Positions 34,661 to 46,443 of a stretch of DNA of 64,000 nucleotides are shown piece after piece. The translations under genes were made by a program, and so were the position numbers. This DNA comes from Bubalus kerabau (lineage: Eukaryota > Chordata > Mammalia > Artiodactyla > Bovidae): contig NC_073643.1 of NCBI RefSeq assembly GCF_029407905.1, positions 28,548,001-28,612,000 on the forward strand. Direction: 5' to 3'. The notes under the pieces are model-generated. The model searched no databases. It was not told the DNA's origin and saw nothing but the letters and a program-made list of their open reading frames with translations. Every line of letters begins with the position of its first letter. The stretch's first letter is position 1.

Positions 34661-34662
34661 AG
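34621..34662 (+). mobile_element. 42-bp BovB/Bov-A 3'-end insertion
   Basis: This is only the last few dozen bases of the BovB/Bov-A 3' end ('agagtcgaacacgactgagc' and 'gacttcacttcacttcag'). Perfect 11-bp copies of tgttgttatta at 34610-34620 and 34663-34673 show a true retroposition event rather than a decayed SINE. Confidence 0.9.
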
Positions 34663-34673
34663 TGTTGTTATTA

Positions 34674-35303
34674 TTACCCCAGTTAACCTCAATCTAGTTT
34701 TACTAATTTTGAATGTATGCTGAGAAGCTTTGGGGAAAGAAATAGATCCATTGAAAAGTAATCAAATAATTTAAAATAGTATTACTATGTTAATGTTCAA
34801 TTAAGTCATTAGTTTTACAAACAGAATTGGCGTAGAATAAGGAAACTAAAATTCTTTACAACTTATCCAATAAATCTCTATAAAGTCAAAGTTATTTTGT
34901 GACCCCAGAGTTTGCAATAATTTATGGTTGTTTATATAATGGAAATTCAAGACATGGAAGTATAATTCAGAACTTTTACATTTGGCTATGAAAGAGTGAC
35001 AAGTAGGAAACCTGCCTTTCTGAAATAAAAGTTAGAAACTTGACTGATTCAAGTGTTTTCAAACACTTGAACAGGAAGTATAGAACTGTGATCCCTAAGG
35101 GAAGAGAAAAAAGTAAGTCACAGCTTACTACTTGGAGCTGATTTCAGAACATAGGCAATAGGAAGGAGGAACCTAAGCAGAGAATGGAGATCTTGATAGG
35201 ATGAAGAGACACTGATAGGCTTTTAGGGAAGCAAAATCAGCTGTAATTTGTGGACCTGAGTACTGAATGGGAGGGAGCTATCTGGGGGGGAAAAGGTACC
35301 AGT
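34674..35303. other. Unrecognised spacer
   Basis: AT-rich DNA with no named repeat and no frame of interest. Confidence 0.4.
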
Positions 35304-35313
35304 AGTCTGCATA

Positions 35314-35522
35314 GGGCTTCCTGATGGCTCAGACAGTGAAGAATCTGGCTGCAGTGCAGCAGAGCTGGGTTCCTTCCCTTGGTCAGGAAGATCCCCTGGA
35401 GAAGGGAATGGCTACCTGCCACAGTATTGTTGCCTGGATAATCCCATGGACAGGGGAGCCTGGAGGGCTACAATCTATGAGGTCGCAAAGAGTAGGACAT
35501 GAATGAGCAACTACACACACAC
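35314..35522 (+). mobile_element. Bov-tA SINE
   Basis: tRNA-like head ('gatggctcagacagtgaaga') with a Bov-A body and a short (CA)n tail. The 10-bp duplication agtctgca(t/c)a lies at 35304-35313 and 35523-35532. Confidence 0.92.
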
Positions 35523-35768
35523 AGTCTGCACAGGAGGTTTGCTGAGTTTTCACTAAATACTAATCATAATTTTCAAAAGGAAAGATTCCATCAGCTGAAG
35601 CAAAAGAAAACAAGAACAGCTGGAGATCTATAAGCAAAACCTTCTGGTCACTGGAAGAAGTGAGACCTTGTTGAACACTGAGGCAATCAGCAGAGCTGCC
35701 AGAGATCACACCTAAATATTAAGGCTAAACTAAATTGGCTCTAGTGTAAAAGGTACTTTAAATGTGCT

Positions 35769-35979
35769 GTGGTGGTAATTTAGTGGTTAAGATGTGTCTG
35801 ACCCTTGCGACCCCATGGACTGTAGCCTTCCAGGCTTCCCTGTCCATGGGATTCTCCAGGCAAGAATACTGGAGTGGGTTGCCATTGCCTTCCCCAGGGG
35901 ATCTTCCCAACCCAGGGATCAAACCTGGGTCTCCTGCATTGCAGGCAGATTCTTTACTGACTGAGCTACAAGGGAAGCC
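35769..35979 (-). mobile_element. Bov-tA SINE
   Basis: Minus-strand SINE ending on the right with the reversed tRNA head ('actgagctacaagggaagcc'). The duplication taaat(g/a)tgct lies at 35759-35768 and 35980-35989. Confidence 0.92.
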
Positions 35980-36576
35980 TAAATATGCTTTAACAAAGCT
36001 TTAAAAGATGGCTTTTAGGAGAAGTAAAAGGAAAAGATAAACTGATCAATAAATGATTGAGCTGTTGGTCTGAAGAAACTTCTACTGTAAATGTACAAAA
36101 AAGTAGATACATTATAACCCATAATCCGAAGTAAAATCCAACAAAAATAAGCCAGAAAAGCTTATACAGATCATGGAGTAGAATTAATGATATAAATCAC
36201 CAATTTCAGGAACAAAAATAACAAACTTCTGTGCAGATCCTACAGACACTAAAAGAAAAGGGTAAGAAAATATTAGAGAAAAGTATTTGCCAATAAATAT
36301 GAAAGGTTAGATGAAATTAACAATTTCCAATAAACGTTTTTACTAACACTAATACAAAAGGAAAAATTTGAAATGGTCCCATATTTGTTAAACAAAATAA
36401 AAATGCTGCTAACTTTTCAGCAAAGAAAGGAATCAAATCAAGATCACTTTACTGATAAATTGTTTCAAAACTAAGATAAAAATATTAGACAATCTGTTTC
36501 AGAAAATAAATGGAGAAGCAATTATTTTTTTATCTTATTAGGCCAGAATATTTGAGATTCTAAACTAAGTCAAAGG

Positions 36577-38530
36577 GCAGAACTGGAGAAGCGGAGTAAG
36601 AGGGAGCAGTATGTCTGCGGAAGTCCCCGAGGCAGCCTCCGCGGAGGAGCAGAAGGAAATGGAAGATAAAGTGACTAGTCCAGAGAAAGCTGAAGAATCA
36701 AAATTAAAAGCAAGGTATCCTCATCTGGGACAAAAGCCTGGAGGTTCCGATTTTTTTAAGGAAACGATTGCAGAAAGGGCAAAAATATTTTGATTCTGGG
36801 GATTACAACATGGCTAAAGCAAAAATGAAGAACAAGCAACTTCCTACTGCAACCCCGGATAAGACAGAGGTCACTGGTGACCACATTCCCACTCCACAGG
36901 ACCTTCCTCAACGGAAACCATCTCTTGTTGCTAGCAAACTGGCTGGCTGATAAAAAAGAGCTGAACTGCATGAATCTTCTAATTCCCATTATTTCTCCTT
37001 AATATGTTACTCCTCTGCTTTTTATTTCCTTTTACTCCCTATGTCATTTGAGAGTGATGGCTTTGCAGGTAGCAGTAGTGTGTGCTGCTATTTTAAGGGA
37101 ATATACATGTGTAGAGTTTTTGATTAGTTTAACAGTGCACTGATGAAAAGAACATGTTAGAGCAACATAAAGTAATCTACTTGAAAATAATTGTATATAT
37201 TACCTAACTCCTAGTGTAGGGCTGGATCCAACAAGTAACTAACAAGTTTTGCAGTTTTAATGTTGGCTTTCTTTAATTCATCTTAATTATAGCTTTGTAT
37301 GTTACTCTTACTTAATATAACCTCTACTGTTTGTTTCTTCTGGATTTTCCTTTTGGGTTTTGTAAACAGAAGTTTAAGACCACAAGTTAGAAGAGAGGTC
37401 ACATATTTCAAACACAAATAAATGGGGCTCCAAAAGATTTGTATCCTGTGCTTGAACGTGAATGGCCTTAAATCTGTTTCAGCTTTAACAATAGAATTTT
37501 ACTTGGGCAATATTTGCCCATTCTGGTGTAACTTACGTGACTCTATTGCTTAACAGCTGCTGTTGAAGCTAGTATTCTTATTCAGTTCTATAGTGTTCAG
37601 AATACCTTTTGTCATTGAAGATGTGAATGAAGCGTGCATGTGCATCGACTGTTGAATTCACTTTTGTGCCATTTTTGTAAATACAATAGTTTTGCACAAC
37701 CTCTCACAACTGTCTGTGTTCCTTTCACATATTAAAGAGTAGAAATGTGCCAACCAGAAGCACAAGAGTTCCTACAAAAAACTCTGTATGTCATTAGAGC
37801 TTTTGTATAGTAAGAGTAGTTTATAGTCTTGGGGTTATAGAATACCAAACTGAAATCTTCGCTCAGTCTGCCGTAGACTTAAGCTTTTTCATTTGTTAGC
37901 AGTGCCCATGACATTCAGTGGCCTTGTGCAAATATGGTATGTTGCTTAGGCATATCTTTTGTCCTATGCAGAATGTTTCATTTTGACTTTTATAAAAATT
38001 ACTGTTCATATAATTTATATAAACTTTTTTTAATGTAGAAACTTTTTACTTCCACAGTCAATTTAGGGGACACTAGAATAAAATACTTTGCCTCTTGTGG
38101 CCCCTCCCTTCTTTTTTTTGCTTCTTAGACTCACATTGTGTTGGGCTGTGCGATTCAGCCTGTTCAGAAACATAAGTGTATGTATGTTCACTCTTGAAAT
38201 TTGCTCTGCTGAGTGCTGTATTTTCTAACCCAATAATTACATTTTCCTTATAATTTCTCAGTTGTTAATTAACCACTCTTAATCCTGTGTTATTACTAAC
38301 TGACAATTGTTTAAATAAAAGGAAATTTATAATAAAACAAGTATTTGAGAAGATTGGCCCAGGAATCTAGTCAGAATGAGCTGAATTTTAAGTAATAATA
38401 ATAAGCTAAGTGAATTAGACTTGTGACAGAGCAATTTACGTGATAGGTGGAACAGATAATACATATTTAGATATTTTGCTTCTATAGATGTCATTTTAAT
38501 AAAATGTTAATTTAATTGTAAAAAAAAAAA
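36577..38530 (+). pseudogene. ARPP19: Processed ARPP19 pseudogene (retrocopy)
   Basis: An intronless copy of the mRNA for ARPP-19, the small cAMP-regulated phosphoprotein that inhibits PP2A-B55 after phosphorylation by the Greatwall kinase. It has 34 bp of 5' UTR, a coding part at 36611-36950, about 1.57 kb of 3' UTR, AATAAA at 38498-38503 and an A-run at 38520-38530. A perfect 16-bp duplication, taaactaagtcaaagg, lies at 36561-36576 and 38531-38546, which is the signature of L1-driven insertion. The N terminus MSAEVPEAASAEEQKEMEDK separates it from the paralogue ENSA. The T-run at 36751-36757 is one base too long, shifting the frame after codon 48 so that translation stops at 36793. The second frame still carries the FDSGDY kinase site (Ser codon 36795-36797) and the RKPS site (Ser 36921-36923). 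A full-length protein is therefore not made. No promoter is evident. Confidence 0.96.
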
Positions 38531-38602
38531 TAAACTAAGTCAAAGGTAATCCAAGGAAAGAAAATTAATGTCCATATGAATATAGGTACAAAAATATTTA
38601 TC

Positions 38603-38868
38603 AGACTTCCCTAGTGGTCCACTGATTAAGAATCCACCTGCCAATGTAGGTGGCACGGGTTCAATCTTTTGTCCAGGAAGATCCCACGTCATGAGCCAAC
38701 AAAGCCCAAGTGCCACAACTACTGAGCCCACATGTTCTAGAGCCCACACTCTGCAATGAAAGGAGCCACCCCAGAGAGAAGCCTGTGCATGCAGCTAGAG
38801 AGTAGACCCCCATGGTAGCAACAAAGAGAGCACAGTCAAAAATAAATAATAAAATAATTAAAATTTTT
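38603..38868 (+). mobile_element. CHR-1-type SINE
   Basis: A tRNA-like head ('gacttccctagtggtccact', 'cacgggttcaatc') is followed by the CHR body ('actactgagcccacatgttc', 'gaaaggagccacc', 'gagaagcctgtgcatgcagc') and an A-rich tail. An imperfect duplication (aaaatatttatc against aaaatatattta) flanks it within the old L1. This family is common to cetartiodactyls and older than the Bov SINEs. Confidence 0.82.
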
Positions 38869-40142
38869 AAAATATATTTACTAAAAATAAGTAAATGAAA
38901 TCCAGTACATGTAAACTGTATAATACTAACTAGAATTTGTCCTAGGAATCAAGGACTGCATTTACATTAAGATTTTAATAAATACACTTCACAATATGTT
39001 CACAATATAAAGGAAATACTATATGATTATTTCAAGATACAATAAAAGCATTTGATACATTTCAACACATATTTATCAGAACTTTCAGAAAACTAGATGT
39101 TAAGAGGATTTTGTCAATGAGATAATGAGTATCTATAAAAACATAATACTACGCTTAATGGTGTACAAGTGAATCTTTTTCCTTTGAGTTTGGGAACAAT
39201 GCAGAAATGTCTACTATCTCCACCTCTGGTCAGCATTGTCATGTGCTGAGAGCACAAGGGAAAATGTCTATAGAATAGAAATGTCAAAAATGGAAGAAGT
39301 AAAAATGCCATTATTCCTGGAAGCTATGATTGTGTACAGAGAAAAATCTAAAATAATATATGCAAAAAATCATACTACTAGAAATAATAAGTGGATTTGG
39401 TATCGATGTAAGATATAAGATCAGCATACAGAAAAAAATGGCACTTTAATACCTTATCAAGGAACGTACAAAGTAAATTTTTGAAGATCATTTATATCTG
39501 CATTAAAAAAATCAATATCTTAGGAATGAATACAATAGAAATTGATCAATATTACTATAATGAAAACTACAGCATTCAAAGTCATTAAAGAAGGCCTAAA
39601 TAAATATAGAGATAAATACTGTTCATGTTTTAGAAGACTCAATAGTATTTAGGTTTCATTTTTTTCCAAGTTGATGTGTAGTTTCAATGAAATCGTTATC
39701 AAAATTTTCCCATCTTTTTTCCACATAAACTATTCTTAAAATTTATATGGAAATAACAAAGATCAGAAATAGTCAAATAAGTTTGAAAAAGAAAATGAAG
39801 TCAAGTTCAAAAGAAGAAAAAAAATCACACCTGATTGCAATATAGCTACAGCTATAGGTATATATAGCTATATATTATAGCTATAAAGCTATAATAATAA
39901 AGACAATGCAGTTTTGGTATGAGGGCAGACTATTTGATTGAAGGAACAGAATACAGAGTTCTGAAATAGACCCATAGTATGCAGCCAATTGAAATTTTCA
40001 CAAAGGTTCTAATCTAGTTTAATGTGGAAAGGGAAAAACTTTTAAACAAATGGTGTTGAAATAACTAATATCCATATGGGGAAAAATCAACATATTTTAC
40101 TTCATATCCTTTCTATATAAAAATAATTTTATTATAGCTCTT

Positions 40143-41133
40143 CAATTCAGTTCAGTTTAGTTCAGTTGCTCAGTCGTGTCCAACTCTTTGCGACCCCATG
40201 AATCACAGCACATCAGGCCTCCCTGTCCATCACCAACTCCTGGAGTTCACTCAAGACTCACGTCCATCGAGTCAGTGATGCCATCCAGCCATCTCATCCT
40301 CTGTCATCCCCTTTGCCTCCTGCCCCCAGTCCCTCGCAGCATAAGGGTCTTTTCCAGTGAGTCAGCTCTTCTCATCAGGTGGCCAAATTATTGGAGTTTC
40401 ACCCTCAGCATCAGTCATTCCAATTAACACCCAGGACTGGTTGGATCTCCTTGCAGTCCAAGGGACTCTCAAGAGTCTTCTCCAACACCACAGTTCAAAA
40501 GCATCAATTCTTTGGTGCTCGGCTTTCTTCATAGTCCAACTCTCACATTCATACATGACTACTGGAAAAACCATAGCCTTGACTAGACATACCTTTGTTG
40601 GCAAAGTAACATCTTTGCTTTTTAATATGCTATCTAGGTTGGTCATAACTTTCCTTCCAAGAAGCAAGCATCTTTTAATTTCATGGCTGCAATCACCGTC
40701 TGCAGTGATTTTGGAGCCCAAGAAAATAAAGTCTGACACTGTTTCCACTGTTTCCCCATCTATTTGCCATGAAGTGATGGGACCAGATGCCATGATCTTG
40801 GGTTTCTGAATGTTGAGCTTTAAGCCAACTTTTTCACTCTCCACTTTCACTTTCATCAAGAGGCTTTTAGTTCCTCTTCACTTTCTGCCATAAGGGTGGT
40901 GTCATCTGCATATCTGAGGTTATTGATATTTCTCCTGGCAATCTTGATTCCAGCTTGTGTTTCTTCCAGCCCAGCGTTTCTCATGATGTACTCTACATAT
41001 AAGTTAAATAAGCAGGGTGACAATATACAGCCTTGACATACTCCTTTTCCTATTTGAAACCAGTCTGTTGTTCCATGTCCAGTTCTAACTGTTGCTTCCT
41101 GACCTGCATATAGGTTTCTCAAGAGGCAGATCA
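40143..41133 (-). mobile_element. BovB 3' third, minus strand, inside L1
   Basis: Reversed BovB from its tail to just upstream of the YADD and QGCILSP blocks (open pieces at 40362-40859 and 40856-41122 on the minus strand). A short repeat, (a/g)gctctt, lies at 40136-40142 and 41134-41140. About 20 bp are missing near 40435 ('cccaggactggttgg'), between short direct repeats. The plus-strand frame at 40357-40809 is antisense. Confidence 0.92.
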
Positions 41134-41490
41134 GGCTCTTAGATCACATTAAAAAAAAACTGAATTTTGTCAAAATCTCAAAAATATTATGGAGCACTAA
41201 ATAAGCCAGATGCAAGAGTACAGACTCGAAGAATTCTATTTACATGAAGTTGTAGAACAGGCAATACTGATCTGCTGTGTCAGAATGCAAAAGAAGTGGT
41301 TGTCAGGATGTGGAAATGATAGGAAGTGGCTGCAAATGAGTGCCAGAAAACTTTGTTAAGTGATGGAGATGATTTATACCTGATTCTTGGTTGATGAATG
41401 AGAGTACACGTTTGACAAAACTCATTAAGCTATACAATTAAGTAGGTTAATATTATTGAATATTAACAGTACCTCAATTAAGTCATTTAA

Positions 41491-42261
41491 AACATCATTC
41501 AATGTCTAAAGTTGCAATAAAATTAATAAACAAAATGTGTTTCAATCATGAGCTATTATAGGACACAACATATCCACTGATTAAGTCAGAGAAGGTTTCC
41601 AGATATGGAAGAAAATTTTATATGGACTTGTCTATTCGATGCCTGAAAAATTGCCTTGGTGTTCTCAGATGATCTACAGAAGTTCAATGAGAAAGAGAAG
41701 TGCACTTTCCAGTAATTTGACGTGTTTAAACTTGCATTGCAGATATGCATTGAAAGAGTTCATACAGTATTTCAGAGTCTTCCTCACCATAATCCAATTT
41801 ATGAATATTAATGCTGAAATTCACATATGAGCTAGGATTAAAAGAGATGGGGGAAAGGGAGACAGAGAGAAAGGACACTTTAAAAAGTACCTGAAATTAG
41901 ACATTAATAGTGAATGTTCATTTTTAATCTCTGTCAAACTGTAGATGAATGTAGCATTCTCTGCAGTGATTTTTCATGTGATGTCTACCCTGAGTCTCAG
42001 TAATAGAATTAAAGGAAATTAGCATACTCAGAAGTTTTGAAGGAAAGAAGCTAATATTAGTGAGATTTTAAAAATCCCCAAGTGTATTTACCTCATTCAT
42101 TTAATAATGTCAGTGGTTAGTGCTGGGGTCTGGCACATGGGAAGCACTTAATTAATGTTAGCTCTCATAGTGATGATAAAGATGGTAATATATGGCATGG
42201 TACTTTTTATACTTCTCATAGAGTGAAAAATATAAATAAACAAAACACATCAACTTTTGTT
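41491..42261. other. Unrecognised spacer
   Basis: No recognised element. A short frame at 41639-41830 has no family resemblance. Confidence 0.4.
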
Positions 42262-42269
42262 TAACTTAC

Positions 42270-42735
42270 CTTCTTATTTAATTTATTTATTTCTAATTGG
42301 AGGATACTTCTTTATAATATTGTGCTGGCTTCTGCCATGTATCAACATGAGTCAGCCATAGGTATACATATGTCCCCTCCCTCTTAAACCTCCCTCCCAC
42401 CTCCCATTCCATTCCACCCCTCTAGGTTGTCACAGAGCACCAGACTTCAGCTCCCTGTGTCATACAGCAAATTTCCACTAGCTATCTAATTTTTCATATG
42501 GTAATGCATACGTTTCAATGCTACTCTTTCAATTTGTCCCACCTTCTCCGTCCCACCCTATGTCCACAAGTCTGTAATCTGGGTCTGTGTCCATGAAGAG
42601 CAATATGAAAATTCCTTAAAAAACTAGGAGGAATAAAACTACTATAGACTTAGCAACCCCAGCAATCCCATTGCTGGGCATATACCCTGAGAAAACCATA
42701 ACTGAAAAAAGACATATGTACCCCAATGTTCATTG
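42270..42735. mobile_element. L1 with inverted 5' part (twin-primed)
   Basis: The left part (42270 to about 42592) is an L1 3' UTR in minus orientation. The right part (about 42593-42735) is L1 ORF2 C-terminal sequence in plus orientation ('aatcccattgctgggcatat', 'catatgtaccccaatgttca'). Both lie between 8-bp repeats taacttac at 42262-42269 and 42736-42743. This is the known product of twin priming during L1 integration. Confidence 0.85.
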
Positions 42736-42743
42736 TAACTTAC

Positions 42744-43724
42744 TAATAGTACAAAACATGATGACAAAATTGTCATCAAGACAATTTTCATGAAAACAAA
42801 ATCGTCCTGTTTTTAAAGGACAGTTAGACTTCACTTGAAAGTTTGTTGTTTCCAGGCAGGAAATTTGGACAGACTCAGATAAAGTGGTGGCCTTTGAATT
42901 GGGAACTACTATGAGGGTCTAGAATTATGGAAAAAGGAAGAGATCCCTGCCCTGATGGTAGGAACATTATGGATAAAGGCACTGCAGAGAGACAACAGGC
43001 TACCTTTAGGAGACAATCAGCACCCCCACTTTGCCTATGGCATGGGGTGAAGGAAAGAGACTCCTCCTACTACAATATCCAAAAGCTACAAATTCCTGCC
43101 ATCTTTTAAGTGTCTCATCGGCATCACTTTATGTAGTTTTTACACACCCCCCCCCCCATACATCCCCTTCTCTCTTAACTAACCTGCCCAAATCCTAAAG
43201 AGAGTAAGGGGTAGAGTTAGAATTTGATGTTTATACAACCCCCAAACCCCCACTGGAAGACTTCAAATTTGTAAAGAAATGTCAGAGTTGGTGGGAAAAT
43301 GATTAGGGACAAAACTGAGGATATGTGTTTATTTCTGTGCTGGGTAGTGCACTTTACAATTAAGTTATTGGGAGATGGTGGCTTGTATCAGCTTTTAAAA
43401 AGGAAAACCCTGGAAATTAGGTTCTGTTTTAAGCAACTACTAATTTATATAATATTTCAAAATATGTCATATACTGAAGCAATATGGTAGTTTTGATATT
43501 GCCCCACAACAGCTTAAAAGTCAAGGACTTTTCTTAATACACCTGACAATTAGCAGAAATTTAAACTGTTCAGTTTCTGACATTTAACTCTTGCCCTACA
43601 AAACGACCTCTTAGAGCTAAAAGTAGCTCCCTGATGGCGGTGACCAAATTGTCCATTTAGGCTCATGGTTCTTTTAAAATACTGGATACCAAAATTCCTT
43701 TGAAGTTAATAGCTTTAAAATATA
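42744..43724. other. Unrecognised stretch
   Basis: No named repeat. A run of 11 C lies at 43147-43157. The frames at 42927-43109 and 43299-43490 show no domain. Confidence 0.4.
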
Positions 43725-44480
43725 GGCTATTAACCAGAACTGGCATGCACTGCTTGTAGGAGTGTAAAATGATATAACCACTCTAGAAATAAGTCTAGTG
43801 GATTCTAAAAAAGTTAACCAGACAGTAAGACATAGCAATTCCATTTCTAAGCATTCACCTCCAAAGAAATAAGGCATTTAGGCATAAAAATGACTTGTAT
43901 AAAAATGGTCTTAAGCACTTACTCATACCCATCAAAGGAAAATGGATAAACAAACAATAGTATATTCCTATAACCAAATATTAGTCAACACTAAAAAGGA
44001 ATGCTGCTGCTGCTGCTAAGTCGCTTCAGTCGTGTTCGACTCTGTGCGACCCCATAGACAGCAGCCCACCAGGCTCCCCCGTCCCTGGGATTCTCCAGGC
44101 AAGAATACTGGAGTGGGTTGCCATTTCCTTCTCCAATGCATGAAAGTGAAAAGTGAAAGTGAAGTTGCTCAGTTGTGTCCGACTCTTAGCGACCCCATGG
44201 ACTGCAGCCTACCAGGCTCCTCCGTCCATGGGATTTTCCAGGCAAGAGTACTGGAGTGGGGTGCCATTGCCTTCTCCGATATGAAGTCCTAGAAGAGACA
44301 AAACTAATTTATGGTAAAAGACTTAAGAACAAATGTCACAGATACTGCTGGAGTAAGGATATGAAAGAAATTTCTGGGAAGCTGAGAAAATTATATGTCT
44401 AGATAGAGTTGTGGATTACACATGTTTGCATTTGTCAAGAGTAAATTTAAGGTATATGCTTTGTAATTTACATATGAGTT
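43725..44480 (+). mobile_element. Old L1 ORF2 end and 3' UTR, split by BovA2
   Basis: 'gcttgtaggagtgtaaaatg', 'agcaattccatttctaagca' and 'gaaaatggataaacaaac' lead up to a BovA2. Then 'gaagtcctagaagagacaaa', 'gaaatttctgggaagctgag' and 'catttgtcaagagtaaattt' continue the same old L1. Frames are dead. Confidence 0.75.
44003..44279 (-). mobile_element. BovA2 SINE (full dimer)
   Basis: Reversed dimer from a (GCT)n tail through the 'aaagtgaaaagtgaaagtg' linker to 'ccattgccttctccga'. The host L1 resumes directly after. A duplication is not clear because the flanks are short and A/T-biased. Confidence 0.92.
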
Positions 44481-44550
44481 TAAAATGTTTAAAATATTTG
44501 CTCTAATAGCCACTTGAAATCAACGACTTTAAATTGTTAACTACAGTAAA

Positions 44551-44657
44551 GTGTTAGTCACTCAGTCATTTCCAACTTTCTGCAACCCCATAGCCTGTAC
44601 CCCTTCAGGCTCCTCTGTCCATGGGATTCTCCAGGAAAGAATACTGAAGTGGGTTTC
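44551..44657 (-). mobile_element. Bov-A SINE, truncated
   Basis: A reversed Bov-A 3' part of 107 bp between 13-bp repeats taactac(a/t)gtaaa at 44538-44550 and 44658-44670, with one mismatch. The clean duplication shows it inserted at this length. Confidence 0.92.
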
Positions 44658-44738
44658 TAACTACTGTAAAATCCATTTGCAATAAACTTTGGAGGAAGCC
44701 TATGCTTTAAAATTGGTCAACTGAATTTGCATCTGGAC

Positions 44739-44870
44739 ATAGCAGCCCACTCCAGTATTCTTGCCTGGAAAATTCGGTGGACAGAGGACCCTGGAGGGCC
44801 ACAGTCCTTGGGGTCGCAAAGAGTCGGACATGACTGAGCAACTTAAAACACACACACACACACACACACA
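44739..44870 (+). mobile_element. Bov-A SINE with CA tail
   Basis: A Bov-A body ('agcccactccagtattcttg' to 'actgagcaactta') followed by a (CA)n microsatellite at about 44848-44870 grown from its tail. Confidence 0.9.
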
Positions 44871-45479
44871 GAGTCCTACTTAGTAATGTTTGAAATATTT
44901 TTATATACTTAAGTGAAGATAAAGTTGTAGAATTAGTGTATCTACTTTGTGAATCCACTCATTCGTACCCAAAATATTCAGTGAATGAATAAATAAAATC
45001 TGAAATAACACACAGCAAAGTACAAGTGTGAGCTTCCAGTTGTGATGTCTCAGTTGAGCAATGAGCGCTAGGAAGCAAGGAGGAAAATGGAGTATGTCAT
45101 ACAGCTCAAATATTTCAAAGAGAATGTGAATGTACTAATTTGTACCAAAATTACATTTTTTAAGAGGAGAAAATGTTCAGTGTTCATAGCAAACACATTA
45201 TACATTTTTAGATTAGCTATGGGATAATTATTTCTTCATTCACACATATACCCACACACTCAAACATACTCATAGAGATTTAATGACCTGGAAACATTTT
45301 TCAATGATGTTGTTATATTTTATTTTTAGTTAAATTCAGTTCTTCAAGAATTAATTCTGAACATGACTTCTTCCTTTGTTTTCAAATATACAGATGTACC
45401 ACTGTTTCTTCAGAACACAAAACATTTTTCTATTTTGGATACAGAAATATTACTTTTGGATATAAGTAGCTAGTATTTC
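44871..45479. other. Unrecognised spacer
   Basis: No named repeat or gene. Confidence 0.4.
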
Positions 45480-45780
45480 AAAATCATTTTATCGAAATAC
45501 AATTTACATACACTAAAATGCTCTTATAATGTGCTGTGCTCACTTGCTTCAGTAGTGTCCGAATCTGCAATCCCATGGACTGTAGCCTGCCAGGCTTCTC
45601 TGTCCACTGGATTCTCCAAGCAAGAATATTGGAGTGTTTTGCATGCCCTCCTCCAGGCGATCTTTCTGACCCAGGCATGAAACCTGCATCTCCTGCTTTG
45701 CAGGCAGATTCTTTACCATTGAGCCACCAGGAAATGAGTTTTGGCAAAACTCAGCCCTATTCCACCACTCTTGTTTTTCA
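45480..45780 (-). mobile_element. Possible L1 3' UTR relic split by SINE
   Basis: 'cattttatcgaaatacaatt' and 'tacatacactaaaatgctc' before the SINE and 'gagttttggcaaaactc' after it resemble an old L1 3' UTR. Tentative. Confidence 0.4.
45533..45736 (-). mobile_element. Bov-tA SINE
   Basis: Reversed Bov-A body and tRNA head ('ttgcaggcagattctttacc', 'attgagccaccaggaa'). No clear target duplication. Confidence 0.88.
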
Positions 45781-46431
45781 TCAGTACAGACCAGGGAGCT
45801 GAGTTTGCAATGTCCATAAAACATTAGGTATCTCTGGTCTCCATTTTAATCAAGATAAATGGTTTCAACTGATAAGAGGTAAGAATCTATAATTCAGAAA
45901 AGATTTTTCTTCTGCTTTACCTTTCCAAGACAGTAGTCCATCTGCATGTCCCTCCTGCTATGCAGAAATGTGGCAAAGGAGAATGATGGCAGCTGAATCT
46001 CCACACAACATATGTTAGTACATTTGAGCACTCTGTTCACAGTTCTTCACACTATAATATTGCATCTAAAGATACTGTACACTTTATACTCATATACATT
46101 TATCCGTATATACAAATAAAATAAGCTTTTTTTGGTTTCAGTTATTAGAAATGTTCTTAATCCTGAGTGTGGTTCATAAATAGGAGGTAAGAGAGATATT
46201 AAGCTAATATTGAATTGTTACATATTGTGTAGACAGATTTGCTTGCAACTTCACTGAAGATCTTCCAGCAATCCAAACACACAAAAACATAAACTTCACC
46301 AATTCAGTTCTCAAAAGCATCTGAAATAGAACCTAGGCAAATGACAGAAACTGAAAATAAAATATTTTCTTACCCCTTCAAAGAATTATCTGTCAGAATC
46401 CTGCCTATAGGATATGTAAGCAACTGATAGT
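45781..46431. other. Unrecognised spacer
   Basis: AT-rich, with no named repeat. The BovB target repeat begins at 46432. Confidence 0.4.
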
Positions 46432-46443
46432 TCCAGATGTTCA

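Larger units (their letters stand above)
36190..41490 (+). mobile_element. Old L1 LINE split by three insertions
   Basis: One L1 ORF2 can be followed on the plus strand through 36190-36576, 38531-38602, 38869-40142 and 41134-41490. Landmarks include 'gcagatcctacagacactaa' and 'attaggccagaatatttgag'. The pair 'caagatacaataaaagcatt' and 'tgatacatttcaacacatat' is the region around reverse transcriptase motif A. The 3' end reads 'gaatgagagtacacgtttga'. All frames are closed. Inserts are an ARPP19 retrocopy, a CHR SINE and a BovB. It predates all three. Confidence 0.8.

Noticed and set aside
34621..34662. Decayed remnant of a full SINE
   Set aside because: The flanking 11-bp repeats directly abut the 42-bp segment, so the insert was this short from the start.
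36611..36670. ENSA (endosulfine alpha) rather than ARPP19
   Set aside because: The two proteins share the centre, but the N terminus MSAEVPEAAS is that of ARPP19.
36611..36950. Functional ARPP19 gene
   Set aside because: No introns, a poly-A run and target duplication show a retrocopy, and an extra T breaks the frame after codon 48.
40357..40809. 150-codon plus-strand open frame
   Set aside because: Antisense to the minus-strand BovB at 40143-41133; not a host gene.
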